Source: Nyssa sinensis
Lineage: Eukaryota > Streptophyta > Magnoliopsida > Cornales > Nyssaceae
DNA: 64,000 nucleotides
Direction: 5' to 3'
NCBI GenBank assembly: GCA_008638375.1
Contig: CM018043.1
Span: 44,688,333 to 44,752,332 of the forward strand
Notes under the pieces: model-generated
What the model was told of the DNA's origin: nothing
Databases searched by the model: none
The model's input: the letters and a program-made list of their open reading frames with translations, nothing else
In this document: piece after piece, positions 1-11,804 of the stretch
Layout of the letters: every line of letters starts with the position of its first letter
Numbering within the stretch: the first letter of the stretch is position 1
Program-made: the position numbers and the translations under genes

Positions 1-1310
1 AAATGAAGTCCAAAAGACTTAAAAATTTATATATGAGATATATGGAATATTCTGAGGACCACGATAGGGTCCCGAACAAGAATGATAAAATTATCATTTT
101 GCCCTTAAGGTCAAATAAGTGCTTAATTGATAACGACTGGAGTCAAAATGACGTAAAATATTATTCATATTCTGATAGCTGCTAAGCCCATTTAAGGAAC
201 TTAATAACATAAGTTGAAACCCAATGAGCGGGTAATAGGCCAATGAACTTAATTAGGCCATCTGATAGACTCTTAAGATGATGAATAAGACATGAATGAA
301 TGAATTCTGATATGTTTGTGATTGATGATGATTATTCAGGCTATGCAAGGATATGCCTGAAGTATTTGGAGATTATCAGAGTATTTGTAAATGGAGAATG
401 CGATACTAAGAAACCGAGGTAAGTAAATCCGAACTTTGTTATGTGGTCCTTCCTTAGCCAGTCACACTTATTTCCATATGCTGCCAAATTTGTACTCTAT
501 ATCCTACCTAATGAACTTGATTTCTTTGATTTGAGGCCAATCGATATGTGATGATTTGTTCATACCTGTACTTCGAATTTGACTTGCTTGCCTATATCAT
601 TTTGTGATCTTGACTTGTTGATGCTTGAGCATATTTGTACCATCATGTATACCATGTCATGATATTATGATATATCTTATCGTTGGAGATCTTATTATTC
701 TACACACTTTATGACGCATTTGGGTGCAGCCCAGAACAAAACCTTGAGGTCGCCTGGACGGAGTCGCTGGGGCTATGCGCTCGGGCTCACAAGGACCCAA
801 GGGGGATTTTGTTGATCATGATATTCGATTTGTGTCCGGGGTTGTGCTCAGTCACAATGGCCCATCTATTCTCAGATGTGGGGTGGACCCTTTGAGGTCT
901 GTTGTGTCTTTCGAGACCTGTAGTAAAGAGCTCTTGCGCTTTTCAGTAAGCCCGAGGAACTGAGGCGAGTCCGAATATGCGTGTTTTGGGGGTATGTCGG
1001 GCCCCGTTTTGTTGACGCATCTGTTTTGTTAGAATTCGATAATGGCATTTTTGCATTGTTGGATGATCATATTTTATACCCTATGAATGATCATATCATT
1101 TGCAAGCACGGAATACTTTTGATTGGTTGTCGTAATATTGGTGGCAGCAATTTATTGTGTTGAGCTGGATCTCTTTGACTGATTCTCTCTTGTATTATTC
1201 CTTGCGGGAATAAGCCTTTCTGGACCCTCGGGTCATTGTTGTTATATCATAGTGAATTTTATTGGAAAAGAGGTCCAGTAGTAAGGTTTCATAGTCATGT
1301 AAATTAGTTT
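1..1310 (+). repeat. Degenerate Gypsy-like LTR or related repeat, cut by the left window edge
   Basis: There is no convincing reading frame here; the short open frames lack any recognisable motif. The texture (a stretch about a low-complexity decimal of gag-less sequence, GTAAGT-like step near 420, GGTGG near 1130-1142) resembles the 3.2 kb solo LTR at 39896-43130, which has similar phrases near its own middle and end. No target duplication can be seen because the left end is outside the window. The assignment as LTR is inference; ordinary intergenic DNA is the alternative. Confidence 0.3.
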
Positions 1311-2307
1311 CTAACATGTAGTATAAATATTGATGTCATGATGATTTTCTATTTTAAAAAATAAGTCATGTTAAAAACTAATTTGTGTAACCATAAAAAA
1401 ATAAATTTTTTACATAATCCACGAAGGTTTTTTTTTAAACCCGACATACATTGTTTTCAACTTATTTTCTAAATCCATGTTATTTTTGAAATCGTATATT
1501 TAAGATGTAATTTCAATATTATTTTTTTAACGAAATTGCATATTTAAGATGTGAGTTTGAAATAACATCTTAAAGAAGCGATTTCAAACCAAGCAGGATT
1601 TGTGATGACTTGTCAAAACCAATAAATATTTAGGAGTCATTTCAAATCCTTCTTGATTTGAAATCACATCTTCAAGATGTAATAACTCGCATCTTGAAGA
1701 TGTAATTTTATTAAAAAATTATTATTAAAATCACATTTTTAAAGTATAATTTAAAAAATAACATTAATTTGATAAATAAGTCAAATTGTACGTAACTCTT
1801 GTTCAATTAAACTCAAATAACGTAGATTTAATAAAATATTCATAAAAAACTCTATTTATCCTTGCCGCGGACAATTTTTTCATTCTAGTGAATCATATGC
1901 TCACGAAATAATTTGTATGGGCAACGGGCACAACCTTCACTTTCCATAGATCACTAGACATTAAAAAGCACACCCAATTGCATGGAGTGGTGTTTTATGA
2001 TTTAATCTTTACTTGAATAAAAGATAATAATTAATTATTTTTAAAAAAAATCTCTTCGAACACTTATTTTAAATAAACAGAAAAGACCACGTAGCATTAT
2101 CCAATTGCATGATGTCCACTAACAAAAAAATAAAGTAAAGGTAAAGCAAACAAAAAGATGAATAGGAAAAGAGAATTCAAAGAGAAAAGACAAGAAAATG
2201 TATTCCCTTCCACTAAATTAGCCATTCTCAATGCATATAATAATATTAAATACAAATCCCATTTTCGTGTGTAGTAGGTGGTGGGCACTTGCCAGAGTCC
2301 AATAAGC
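1311..2307. other. AT-rich intergenic DNA, 3' flank of GUN4
   Basis: No gene is visible. At 1490-1715 a phrase of the type AAGATGTAATTTCA recurs in both orientations, so this part is a decayed imperfect inverted repeat. The last 150 bases before the GUN4 stop codon are its likely 3' untranslated region. Confidence 0.5.
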
Positions 2308-3120
2308 TTAAAAGCTGTAGTCTGGTTTGAACACTCTCTTGCTCAACGGTACTTTTGAGCTATCCCTCAAACCCTTCAACCCTCCATTTTCACTCCCTTT
2401 TTCTTCACCATCTTCATTTGCTTCTTCATCTTCTTGGGTGGATTCAAAAGCTGGGTGGCTTAGAATGCTATTGAGCAATTGGGTACCTCTGAGAGCATTT
2501 GTCAATGGTAAGTGACCCTCTGGTGTGTCATCATTGAGTTCCCAAATGAACTCAGTTGGGAAAGACTTGTAATTGTATTGCTCAATCTCAGTTTCAAGCT
2601 TCTTCATCCAACCAACGTTGAGGAAGAATCTGGTGAAGTCTTTGTTTACTTTTTGCCATATCTTCTTTTGGACACTGTAACCAAACTTGTTGTTGCTATG
2701 TTGTCTCCAGAGGTCATCTATAGTCTTGAGGTCTGATTCTGGAATGAATTGTACCTCGGAGAAGAACACGTAACCGCGCTTTTGGGCAGCTTCGCCGGCG
2801 AGGTCAATGAGGAGGCGGCGGGTTACTTCGTCGGCTTGCCGGAAGTTTTTGGAGGAGAGGTGCTGTTGGAGGAGGTCAAAGGAGGGAGCTTGGGAGGTGG
2901 AGGAAGTGGTGGGGGAGGAGGAGGTGGTGGAGGAAGAGGAGGCAGAGAAGGTGATATTGGAGGAGTGTGGGTGGGAGAGAGAATGAGTGGTAGTTGTGGT
3001 TGTGGTGCGTTTTAGGAAGAGAGAGGAAGAGGAGACAGCGGAGGGAGGGCAGTCAATGGAGTGGCGCCTACGGAGAGAGCGGTGGTGGTGGAGGGATTGA
3101 AGAGAGTAATTGGTGGCCAT
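2308..3120 (-). CDS. GUN4: GUN4, tetrapyrrole-binding protein, chloroplast precursor
   Basis: Single-exon gene of 270 codons. GUN4 binds protoporphyrin IX and Mg-protoporphyrin IX and stimulates Mg-chelatase, the first committed step of chlorophyll synthesis; it also acts in plastid-to-nucleus signalling. Residues 1 to about 75 form a Ser/Thr-rich, basic transit peptide that includes a run of seven Thr (39-45). Residues about 80-225 are the GUN4 core, with RQADEVTRRLL, GYVFFSEVQFIPESDLKTID, NKFGYSVQKKIW, FFLNVGW and FPTEFIWELN as landmarks. An acidic linker (229-245) and a conserved-looking C-terminal tail ending FKPDYSF follow. Length is close to that of the Arabidopsis protein (265 residues). 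The first Met is chosen because the transit peptide follows it directly and the CT-rich leader lies just upstream. The frame is intact, so the gene is probably functional. Confidence 0.95.
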   Translation of the reverse strand: MATNYSLQSLHHHRSLRRRHSIDCPPSAVSSSSLFLKRTTTTTTTHSLSHPHSSNITFSASSSSTTSSSPTTSSTSQAPSFDLLQQHLSSKNFRQADEVTRRLLIDLAGEAAQKRGYVFFSEVQFIPESDLKTIDDLWRQHSNNKFGYSVQKKIWQKVNKDFTRFFLNVGWMKKLETEIEQYNYKSFPTEFIWELNDDTPEGHLPLTNALRGTQLLNSILSHPAFESTQEDEEANEDGEEKGSENGGLKGLRDSSKVPLSKRVFKPDYSF

Positions 3121-3280
3121 CAGGAAAGAGAGAGTGGGAGTAGGAAGATATATACGATTGATCAGATAGGGAGTATGTGGGGGTGGGCTTGTTTGGGAGA
3201 TGAGTAATGGGTGAAGAGTGCAGGGAAGGAATTTGATTGGCTAGTTTTGGGTGAGGTTAGATTCTCTCTCTCGCCACACA
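3121..3280 (-). promoter_or_regulatory. Likely GUN4 promoter and leader
   Basis: Read on the minus strand, the 30 bases before the ATG are CT-rich, as plant leaders often are. An inverted CCAAT box (ATTGG) lies at 3236-3240. A TATATA-type sequence at 3148-3154 is very close to the ATG, so it may not be the working TATA box. Transcription start is not determined. Confidence 0.35.
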
Positions 3281-3305
3281 TATATATATATATATATATA
3301 TATAA
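3281..3305. repeat. (TA)n microsatellite
   Basis: About 12 uninterrupted TA units at the far edge of the GUN4 upstream region. Confidence 0.9.
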
Positions 3306-3559
3306 TATTTTGCTCATTTTTGTGCCTCTTTATTTATTGGGTTACATCAGCTGATCAAACAATCACAACCGCTCAATATCTTTCCTTTTTTAAGGGAATG
3401 GATTTGTGGGAGTTATTTACCTTCTTGAGACAGATCAAGAAAGAATACATCTCCTTCTGCCGCACCTTTGATTATTAAATAAACTAATAAATAAATTTTG
3501 TGTTATAAAATTAATATTTATTAAAAAAATACTATGTTTTATAAATTTATATTTTAAAT

Positions 3560-3685
3560 AACGGGATATTGATATGTGAGAATTACATTAGTTACACGAT
3601 TTTAAGTATTATCATTAATTTAGTGTTATGTCAATGACATATCATTTGAGATAAAAATTTGAGAAATAATTTAAGAATATATATT
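3560..3685. repeat. Copy of a dispersed AT-rich MITE family
   Basis: Contains the family hallmarks TTTTAAGTATTATCA, TAGTGTTATGTCAATG and CATTTGAGATAAAAATTTGA. Further copies are at 9341-9522, 11805-12160, 16769-16932 and 63392-63660. Ends are decayed. Confidence 0.5.
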
Positions 3686-3717
3686 TTAATTACCTATTAA
3701 AAATTGAATAATGCTAC

Positions 3718-3848
3718 GGATCACATCATTTTGATCCCACTTTGATCTCACTCTCTCACATGAGTAAGAGAATATTGTTCATTTAATAAATGATAGGTCT
3801 TACTCATGTGATAAGATGGGATCAAAGTAGGATAAAATGGATAGGATC
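3718..3848. repeat. Inverted-repeat MITE (hairpin)
   Basis: Two arms of about 50 bases (3718-3769 and 3798-3848) are roughly 80% complementary. They share CTTTGATC and the perfect inner arm CACATGAGTAAGA / TCTTACTCATGTG. A 28-base loop separates them. No coding capacity; typical of small foldback elements. The superfamily cannot be set because target duplications are not clear. Confidence 0.65.
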
Positions 3849-4143
3849 TCTAAGTATTTCTCTTAAAAATTTATACAAATTTAGTAGTGTTATATGTTTA
3901 AAAAATAATATCTTTTAATTCTTTATTAACAGATATATTTTTCATTATAACATATGAACTATTTTGTTTGAAATAAATAAATTATAAATAATTTAATAAA
4001 TAAATAAAAATTTAAAAATAAATAAAAATCTTAATTGAGACCTGGCGTCACCAATCATAGAATTTAAACAAATTTAGAAAGAAACTTTTATTCGTAGGAC
4101 AAGATTGAAAAAGGTCCCTGTTGCCATTCCTGGGCATAAATTC

Positions 4144-4162
4144 ACACACACACACACACACA
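4144..4162. repeat. (CA)n microsatellite
   Basis: About nine CA units. Confidence 0.85.
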
Positions 4163-4338
4163 TACATGTATTGATATTAGTCATTTTCTTCGTTTTTGTC
4201 AAAGAGACAAAAACACCACATTCAACAAGAGCAGAATCAAAAACCAACGAACCAGTTGTGTTATTTTTGGTGAATCAATTGTTGTTGCGGCATAAAGAAT
4301 TATTGATTATGATATAACTAGAGAAACTTTATAAGTCG

Positions 4339-4410
4339 GCCCCTATAGCTCAGTGGTAGAGCGTCAGTCTTGTAAACTGAAGGTCCGTAGTTCGATCCTG
4401 CGTGGGGGCA
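4339..4410 (+). tRNA. tRNA-Thr (anticodon UGU), nuclear type
   Basis: A 72-base cloverleaf can be folded by hand. The acceptor stem GCCCCTA/TGGGGGC has one G-T pair. The D arm is GCTC...GAGC. The anticodon stem is TCAGT/ACTGA with loop CTTGTAA, giving anticodon TGT at 4371-4373. The T arm is CGTAG-TTCGATC-CTGCG with the box B sequence GGTTCRANTCC-like (GTTCGATCC), and the discriminator is A. There is no intron and CCA is not encoded, as expected for a eukaryotic nuclear gene. All stems pair, so it is likely functional. It differs from the plastid trnT-UGU sequence as I recall it. Confidence 0.93.
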
Positions 4411-4430
4411 ACTAATTATGCTAATAATCG

Positions 4431-4434
4431 TTTT
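4431..4434 (+). terminator. RNA polymerase III terminator of tRNA-Thr
   Basis: First TTTT run, 21 bases after the tRNA 3' end. Confidence 0.6.
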
Positions 4435-5605
4435 GAAATTTTCAGATGCAGCGGACTGTTTGGAACTCTTTAGTTTTGTGGGTTGAGAAATAAAAAATTT
4501 GAAGGTCATTTTGCTCTTGTCGCATCAGGAGACTTATCATTTGGTTGAGTGGATTATCAGCCAAACTCTAGGTATTAATTATTAATAGGTTGACAGATGC
4601 AATTAATTGTCTAGAAACTTCACCAACTAAATAGCTGCTACCTTGCATTATTTTTAATATTGTATCACTAAAGTTATATCCCTTAATTGCTCAAATATCT
4701 GTCATATTTTCATCAGAAAGCATAAATAAAATTACATATATTATATGAAGAATTTAATAGAAAAGAAACAGTAGAGATCCCAGAGTTAATTCATTACTTT
4801 CACAGGTTCTCACTTACTCTTGGAAGTGCCAGTGAAAGATATTTACCATGACTGCACTTACTATTCCCTTCCTCTTATAGAATAATTTGTTGTACAATGA
4901 ATATCACAATTAACCCCCAAGAGGGTAGCTCAGTGGAGGAGAGAGCCGTGATAAGTTCCCTAGCTCCACACACACCTGACTGCTAAACTGAAAAAAAGAG
5001 AGAGAATTAGCAAATCTCCAAAATGGCGTACAACTCCATAGAAGATAGGAGTTCTTCTTTCTTACCATTCTTCTGCCATAAGTTCTATAGTTTTCCCTTA
5101 GAGCAAATGAAACAAAAACCTTTTTAGGTTTTTCAATTTCTGGATGCAGTTCCACTTCACAACAATTCCACAGATAGAATTACTAGTATTTGGTCTACAT
5201 ACATAACTGCCAATATTGCAAAGACACTATAGAATCAGGCTATGCTTAGCAAAATCCGGATAATCGATGATAGGAAAACAACCAACTTGTACCTTACAAA
5301 ATGGTGTTCTTGAGTACAAAAAGCAGTCCATCCACATAAATAACAGCCAACTTTATATGAATTTTGAACACATTAATGTGAGTACTAATCCACTGTTACG
5401 AAGAAATTTTTAGTTTTCCTCGAGAAAGAAATGACAGCAAATTGTCAGAACTAAATACCAAAAAAAAAAAAAAAGCAGCTGAAAGTCACACGATGAAATT
5501 TTCGGTGAAAAAAGATTGCATCCTTCTCTTTATATTTCTTCCTCCAAGAAACTAAATACCCACAAAGATGAATAAAGAATTTTGAACATGTTTTCTGTTC
5601 AAGCA
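4435..5605. other. Intergenic DNA between tRNA-Thr and ACR4
   Basis: No gene is supported. The 5300-5600 part is probably the ACR4 3' untranslated region and includes an A-rich run near 5460-5474. A tRNA-head-like phrase (GGGTAGCTCAGTGG) at about 4924-4937 has no matching box B at the right distance. Confidence 0.5.
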
Positions 5606-8372
5606 TTAGAAGTTGTGCTGCAAGAACAAATTTTCTTGAGGAGAAGCAGGCCCAATCTCTTCTTCCAAACTCCTCAACCCATCACCAACACTTCCTACAT
5701 TGCCCAAATTTCTGGCTTCCGAGTTCTTCCCATCAACATCTGCATCAGAAACTGAGGACTTCCTTCTCTGAGAAGAAGCAACACTTGGAAAAGTGATCCA
5801 TGAAGGAGCTCTAAACTCAAACCTCTGATCCTCAGTTTCTGCAACATCTGTCTCTGAGACTGACCTGTTTGAAGATCTCTGGGAGGACTTCTTGTGCAAC
5901 CTACTGCTTCCCAAAACCACCTCAGTTGGCAATATAGGTTGCTCAATACTTGGGCTACCCATTAATTGTGCAAGCGCTCCCTCTAAAGCTGTTGTCACTT
6001 TATCCATTGACGGTCTCTCCTTCCCTCTCATTCTGACACATTTACAAGCCACATTTGCTATCCTCTTCAGAGCTTCAAGATCGGATGGGGGTTTCAACAC
6101 TGGATCCAATATCGCTTGTACGTCTCCAGCCTTGATCAAAGGAACTGCCCATTCAACTATATTCCCTTCTTCAAATTGCATATCAATGGCTTTCCGACCA
6201 CTGAGAATTTCCAAAAGTAAAACACCAAAGCTATAGACATCAGATTTGGTTGTGAGATAGTGAAGTCTATAATACTCTGGGTCAAGATACCCAAGTGTCC
6301 CTGCAGGTAGCTCAGCTAATGGGGAGTTACTATTGGCAGGTCCCAACAAAGATAAGCCAAAGTCAGCTACTCGAGCATTGTGTTCTTCGTCAATGAGAAT
6401 GTTTGAAGACTTTATGTCACGGTGAATCACAGGTGGGCAAGCATAACCATGCAAGTATTCAATTCCCCGAGCTGCTTGAACTGCAATAGTAACTCTTCTT
6501 ACCCAATCCAATTGCTCCTTTAAGGCCTTGTTCTTCCCATGAAGGTGTTGATGCAAGGACCCATTAGCCATGAACTCATAAACCAGAAGCCTCTCTCTGC
6601 CTTCTTCACAATATCCAAGCAAATTGAGCAAATGGGCATGATTTAGTCTTGACAGTAGATCTAGCTCAGTGTGGAACTCTTTCAAATTCTTCTTCATATC
6701 AGGAGACATTATAGCCCTTTTAACCGCAACAACTGTCCCATCCTTCAAGACCCCTTTGAAGACACATGAAAAACTTCCCTTTCCTACCTGGGATTCTTCT
6801 TTAAATCTGCCAGTGGCTTTCTCAAGTTCCTCGTAAGTAAATATCTGAGCTCTCCTGATCTTTAACTCATCCAAGTCGGACTGGATTTTACCACTATCTT
6901 TCTGGAAAGAACCATTCCCATTATTTTTCTTGGACTTCAACTCTTTTTCCGAGCACCGACAATTCCTTAACTTGCAGCGAACGTACAAAATTGCAGTTAA
7001 GGATACAACACTCACCAAGAACACAGCGAAGGCAATCTCTGCAACAATGACTGGCAATTGGAGTGACCAAAAACTTCCAATCTTCTTTTCAGCGAAGTCA
7101 TTAGAATGAGAACAAATTGAGAAGCATTCAGCTGAGAGGCAACTTGAGCAGTTATATTCACACTGTTGATCAGACATTGAAGTGCATTCAGCCTTTTGGT
7201 ACATTTCAGAAGGGCAACCATTGGTGCAGGGCAAGCAAATGTGATAATCGGGAGACTTGCACTTTGCACTTCTATTGTTAAATGCATAGAAACCTGTTGC
7301 ACAAGGATTAGGCTTGCAAAGTCCAGGAGAAACGGCTAATGGTAAGGAAGAGGGAAAACCAGCACCCCAACAAGCAGGCAGGAGATCTTTCTCAGCAAGA
7401 ATTCCACAAGTGAAGTAATCCCCAGCTGCAATCTCATAAAGCCTAATGCCATTGGGAGGTGGGGTACTTCTTTCGACATGATAACCCCAACAAACTACCC
7501 CACGATTGTAGCTCTTGATTCCACAAGCATGGAACCTTCCCCCAACAACCGAAAGCATTGGGTCATTTGGAGGCATGTCAACATTGACTTGACCTGAATG
7601 CACCACAACAATCTCTTCTTCAAGGTCCAAGCTCCTTCCCCAACAAAACACCCTTGAATTCACCCCCTCTAAAATCCCACAAACATGAAACCCACCACAT
7701 GCAACCTTTTGAAATCTCATTTCCTTGGGAATTAAGCTGATTACTCTGCTGCTAGTCTCATCACCCCAACAAAAAACACTTCTATTCTGGGAAAACAATC
7801 CACAGTTGAACTCTGAACCAGCTGAGATAGATTGGATCTGCCCATCAAACACCTGGTTTGAAGTCATGTTATAACCCCAACAATCAACAAGGGAAATGTT
7901 TCTGTGCTTTCCCATTAAGGGTTTTCTCAAACCACATAAATGGTGATCCCCCTGCGCTAATTTCCAGGTATTCAGACCCTCTAGTCATGGGCTGAGGAAC
8001 ACCCATTTGAATAAAACCACTACTTCCCCAACAGTAAGGTTGGTTTGAGTCCATCAAGAGCCCACAAACAAAGCCATTGCCCCCAGTTAGACCGGTAAAA
8101 GGGAAACGAGTTGGAGTGGCATAGATTATAGCTGAATTTGAGCCGTAACAAGTCACAAGATGAGACCCATCTGATTTCAAACCACAAAAAACAGGACCGT
8201 TCTCACCATAAGAAATGGCAATGGAAGACATTGAGCCAAGACCTAAACCCCACCCACTCAACTCTGTAAGCACCACAATGATTGTGGTCTGTACAAGAAA
8301 TCTAGCTTTACCAGATTGGATCTTCACGACCCCAACAAGAAGATTTCTCATCAAACACTTCCAAATGTCCAT
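5606..8372 (-). CDS. ACR4: ACR4/CRINKLY4-type receptor-like kinase, broken by a 1-base frameshift
   Basis: Receptor kinase of the CRINKLY4 family. In Arabidopsis ACR4 acts at the plasma membrane in epidermal identity and formative root divisions, and is linked to the CLE40 peptide. The 5' part (to about 7950) starts with a hydrophobic leader followed by GSMSSIAISYGENGPVFCGL. The 3' part is one open frame of 774 codons (5606-7930). Counted in that 774-residue frame: crinkly repeats with C-W-G cores at 17-19, 54-56, 96-98, 147-149 and 187-189; TNFR-like Cys-rich segment about 205-273; transmembrane helix about 291-317; kinase about 376-655 with K404, HRD 503-505 and DFG 523-525; tail ending in SLEEEIGPASP...HNF. 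Two more repeats (CYG, CWG) lie in the 5' frame, giving the seven expected. The frames meet at a C5 run (7948-7952, plus strand); the expected EISAGDHHLCGL reading needs C4. Nothing else in the gene is broken, so this may be an assembly error, a natural null allele or a recent pseudogene. Without the extra base the protein would be about 920 residues, against 895 in Arabidopsis. The start at 8372 is chosen because a splice-acceptor-like CAG lies 2 bases before it; Met codons at 8351 and 8435 are alternatives. Confidence 0.93.
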
Positions 8373-8374
8373 TA

Positions 8375-8664
8375 CTGAAAGCAAATCAACTTTCAAAAAT
8401 AGAACAAAATGCCCCCCAGAATCACTGAACAACAATCAGTGCTTGTCAATTGCATTCTTTTCTTCGTCTCTCTAAAGCCCAGATGAAAAAATTTGGAATT
8501 ATGATTCTTCATCAAGAAAATGCCAGCAGAACTATCTAAAGCATGGCAATGATTGAAAATGAAATTGCAAAAGAACTATAAAGAAATTTCCATGGCCAAA
8601 CAGCACTGGTGGAGGAAATATAATAAAAATCACAAATAGAAAGCTGCAAACTAGGAAAACTTAC
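8375..8664 (-). other. Putative intron in the ACR4 5' leader
   Basis: On the minus strand a strong donor (TCCTG/GTAAGTTTTCC, G-T at 8664-8663) is followed 290 bases later by TTTGCTTTCAG/TAATGG, where the ATG is at 8372. Splicing would place the start codon two bases into the second exon. This is inference from splice signals only. Confidence 0.4.
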
Positions 8665-9120
8665 CAGGACCCAGATTCCACAATCTCAGCCAAGAACATA
8701 ACATCTAAATCATAAAACTGTCCCCTCTCTGTTGTTAAGCTTTTTCTATCCAAAACAGAGCCTTGTACCCAAGAAAACTGCAAGGTGGGTATCTGCAAGT
8801 TTATGAATCAAAGAAAATATTTTGGATCACATTTTGTAGGCATGACAGGGTTCCTTTGGAGTTCATTTACAATATCCCTTTACAGAAAAGGCTGGGTCTG
8901 GTTTTTTTATTTCCTCTACAGAGGAGTGAGGTGCTTCAGAATGGATTCATGGACTGTTGAAGGTTAGTTGTAGGGGGTTGCTGTTTGCGAACATGAATGA
9001 CATGGTGATGGAGAGGGGCATGAAAGAGAGAGGGAGAGAGAGAGAGAGGCAGCAGGGGGCATTAAATGCGATAGAACTGCAGCTTCTCAATATATGCAAG
9101 TATAGGTGAGGACATTAAAT
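8665..9120 (-). promoter_or_regulatory. ACR4 leader exon and promoter region
   Basis: The region ends upstream in a GA-rich tract (9026-9048 on plus, CT-rich on the transcribed strand), typical of plant promoters or leaders. No ML1/L1-box could be assigned with confidence. Confidence 0.35.
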
Positions 9121-9340
9121 AAGAAGTAAATGCAAATTGATCTTTTCATGCCTGATTTCTGCATACGTCCCACCATTTCGAAATCATTTTTTATGCTGTT
9201 TTAGCATAAGTTGTAACCTTTTGTTTCCATCCAATTCTATTTTTTACTCATTTTTTTTTCCTCCTTTCTCTTTTGAGGTTTATCCATGTCTACGAGAAAA
9301 ATTTTTGTTCTGTATCTGTGTTCTTGCTTAATTTTTATTG

Positions 9341-9522
9341 GGAAATGCTATCATTTTTAAATTTATATTTTAAATTTTTATACAAATAATGCGACAGTAA
9401 TATATCATAAAATCATATTAATTATATAATTTTAAGTATTATCAATCATTTAATAATATATTAATAACACATTATTTGAAATAGAATTTAAAATAAAATT
9501 TTAAAAAATATAGCATTGCTAT
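9341..9522. repeat. AT-rich MITE copy (AAATGCTA...TAGCATTGCT)
   Basis: The ends AAATGCTA and TAGCATTGCT are inverted to each other. The two arms are partly complementary: left ATTTTAAATTTTTATACAAATAATG, in part, pairs with right CATTATTTGAAATAGAATTTAAAAT, in part. The middle carries CATATTAATTATATAATTTTAAG. Same family as 3560-3685. Confidence 0.6.
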
Positions 9523-11804
9523 TTTTATTTTTGTCTTGTCTGTTTCTTGCTTAATGGATGTCTTTCCTTCCCTTGCTTCATGTTTGTCTGTTTGTTTTAC
9601 ACTCACTTAAATGCATGTCTCTCTTTTCCTTTTTTTTTTTTTTCCTTTTAATGGTGGTCACAGGGTGGTGTGTTCCCTTTCCGAGTAATTATTTAATAAT
9701 TTTTTAGAAACATGATTACCGTATTCATATAGATAATTATATTAGTAAATTATTATTATATACATACGTGACTTATTATTTAATCATTAAAAACTACTTA
9801 AATGGGACTATATAATATTTTATGCTTTCAAACTTTTGAGAATGTATGTGTGTATAATTGTATTAACACACGTGGCAAAATATATTAGATGAAAGAGTTA
9901 TTGAATGATTCTAGATTAATGACTAATTAGAAACTATCAAGTATGCAAAAAAATTTACTTTTTTATTTCCTAAATATCCAACCTATCATACACAGAGTAA
10001 TTTTCGATTGACTAGAACTAATGAATAATTTCTCATATTAAAAGATCTGAAACAAGTGGTGTACCGGTCCCATTAAAAAACTTTATGTCCTAGCTACCCA
10101 TAAACCTGCTTAACCATTTATTTTTTTATGAAAGTGATGGAACTGTTATAATTTATGTATTATAATCAATTAATTTTATAATTATAATATAATGTGAGTT
10201 TAGATAAATAAATCAATTGAATTCATAATTAGATGAATTTAAATGTTCATATCTCCTTTTAATGAAAGAAGTTAGATTTAAACACATCATCTCTTTCTTT
10301 AGAAGAGGAGGTGAATGACCAATTAAATTAATCACAGTTGATTAAACCTTCTTAACAAATACTTACCTGTCATACTATTGAACCCTCTTTTGATATTCTT
10401 TAATTTTATAAAGTATTCATAAAACATATGTTCAATTAAATATTTTACTCAAGTTAATTTAAAACCACCTTTTCATCTCTCTACTTTCTTTCTCTCTCTC
10501 ATTTCTTATACAAATTTTCCAAAAATGATATATTGAAATTTAACTGCTTGTAATGCACATGCATTGTTAGCATGTCATCTTAATGGAAATAGTGGAATTA
10601 AGAATTCTGTATCTATGCTTACAATCAAATAAATAAATATATATATATATATATAATATTTATGCTAGCAGTGAGGGTATGTTAATACCATTTATTGCAT
10701 GTAAATCTATTATAGTTTCATTTTTTATAATTAATATTTAATAAGGTATTATTTTTAATAATTAATAAATTTTTAAAAAATCAACTTAGTTCTATTATAG
10801 ATAATTAATGATATTACTAAATAATTAATAATTTTTTTAGGAATTTTTTATAATATTAATTATTTGAGAGATAAAATAGTTAAATATATATATATATATA
10901 TATATATATCTAATTTATGACATGACTTGGTAATTTTATTTATTAAATCGACATAATTGAAGTATAAAACTATTGTAAATAAAAAAAATTATGACATTAG
11001 AAAACACTTCTTTATTTGAAAAGGACATTATGAGTTTTTTTATGTCTTAAATTGAATATTATATGTATTTTTTATGAAAAATTAAATATCGTTGAAAAGT
11101 TATATATAAAGTTTTATTTTTGTATCGAAAATCATTTACATTTAAAAAATATTTATTGGTTAATGAAAATATGATTAAACTTAATAATTCATAAATTTTT
11201 AATCTTTCATGTTTATTAATTATAAGAAAGTTAACCGTTTAAGCTCGAGCTTATAATTAAATGATTCAGTAATAATTGGAATGAATGAAAACTTAATTTC
11301 TACACTTGGTGGGGACCTAATCCATATATTTAGGGAGGGCAAAAATAAAATTTAATGGTGTTTTATAAAGATATAAAAAAAAATTTGAGGATAATTTCTA
11401 ATTGATTTTATTAAAAAAATCAATAAAAATAGTGGAAAAGTTGAAGTTTCCATAGTCTTGAAGGGCCACAGCTCCCCCTAATCTCTGTCCATACCTGTCA
11501 ATGCCTACACTATACAAGTTAGAAGATCCAGTCTTAAAAAGGTTGAGCTTATAATAAATATTTTCTTATTATTACATTAATTTTTATGTAAGATTAGTAT
11601 GTTTTTTAATGACTCGTTTGGTAGTGGTAAAAGAGTTTAAAATGATAAAACAAACTTGCGAAAATTATTTTTGTTGTATTTGCTCTGCTTAGTGCAAAAT
11701 GATTTACAAAATTTTAAGCTGTGTCAAAAACTCAAAAAAGGAGAAAAACATTGTTTGCAAAAGATTTTATGACAAAACAAACAGAGTACAATATATAGTT
11801 TCGG
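9523..11804. other. AT-rich intergenic DNA
   Basis: No gene seen on either strand. Contains (TA)n tracts at about 10635-10654 and 10884-10908, and many short AT-rich palindromes. Confidence 0.6.

Noticed and set aside
2749..3015. Plus-strand 88-codon glycine-rich open frame
   Set aside because: It is the antisense shadow of the Ser/Thr-rich GUN4 transit peptide; low complexity explains the open frame.
4910..5155. Minus-strand 81-codon open frame and tRNA-like phrase GGGTAGCTCAGTGG
   Set aside because: No protein motif, and no box B or target duplication to support a SINE or tRNA.
5892..6236. Plus-strand 114-codon open frame
   Set aside because: Lies entirely antisense to the ACR4 kinase domain and has no motif.
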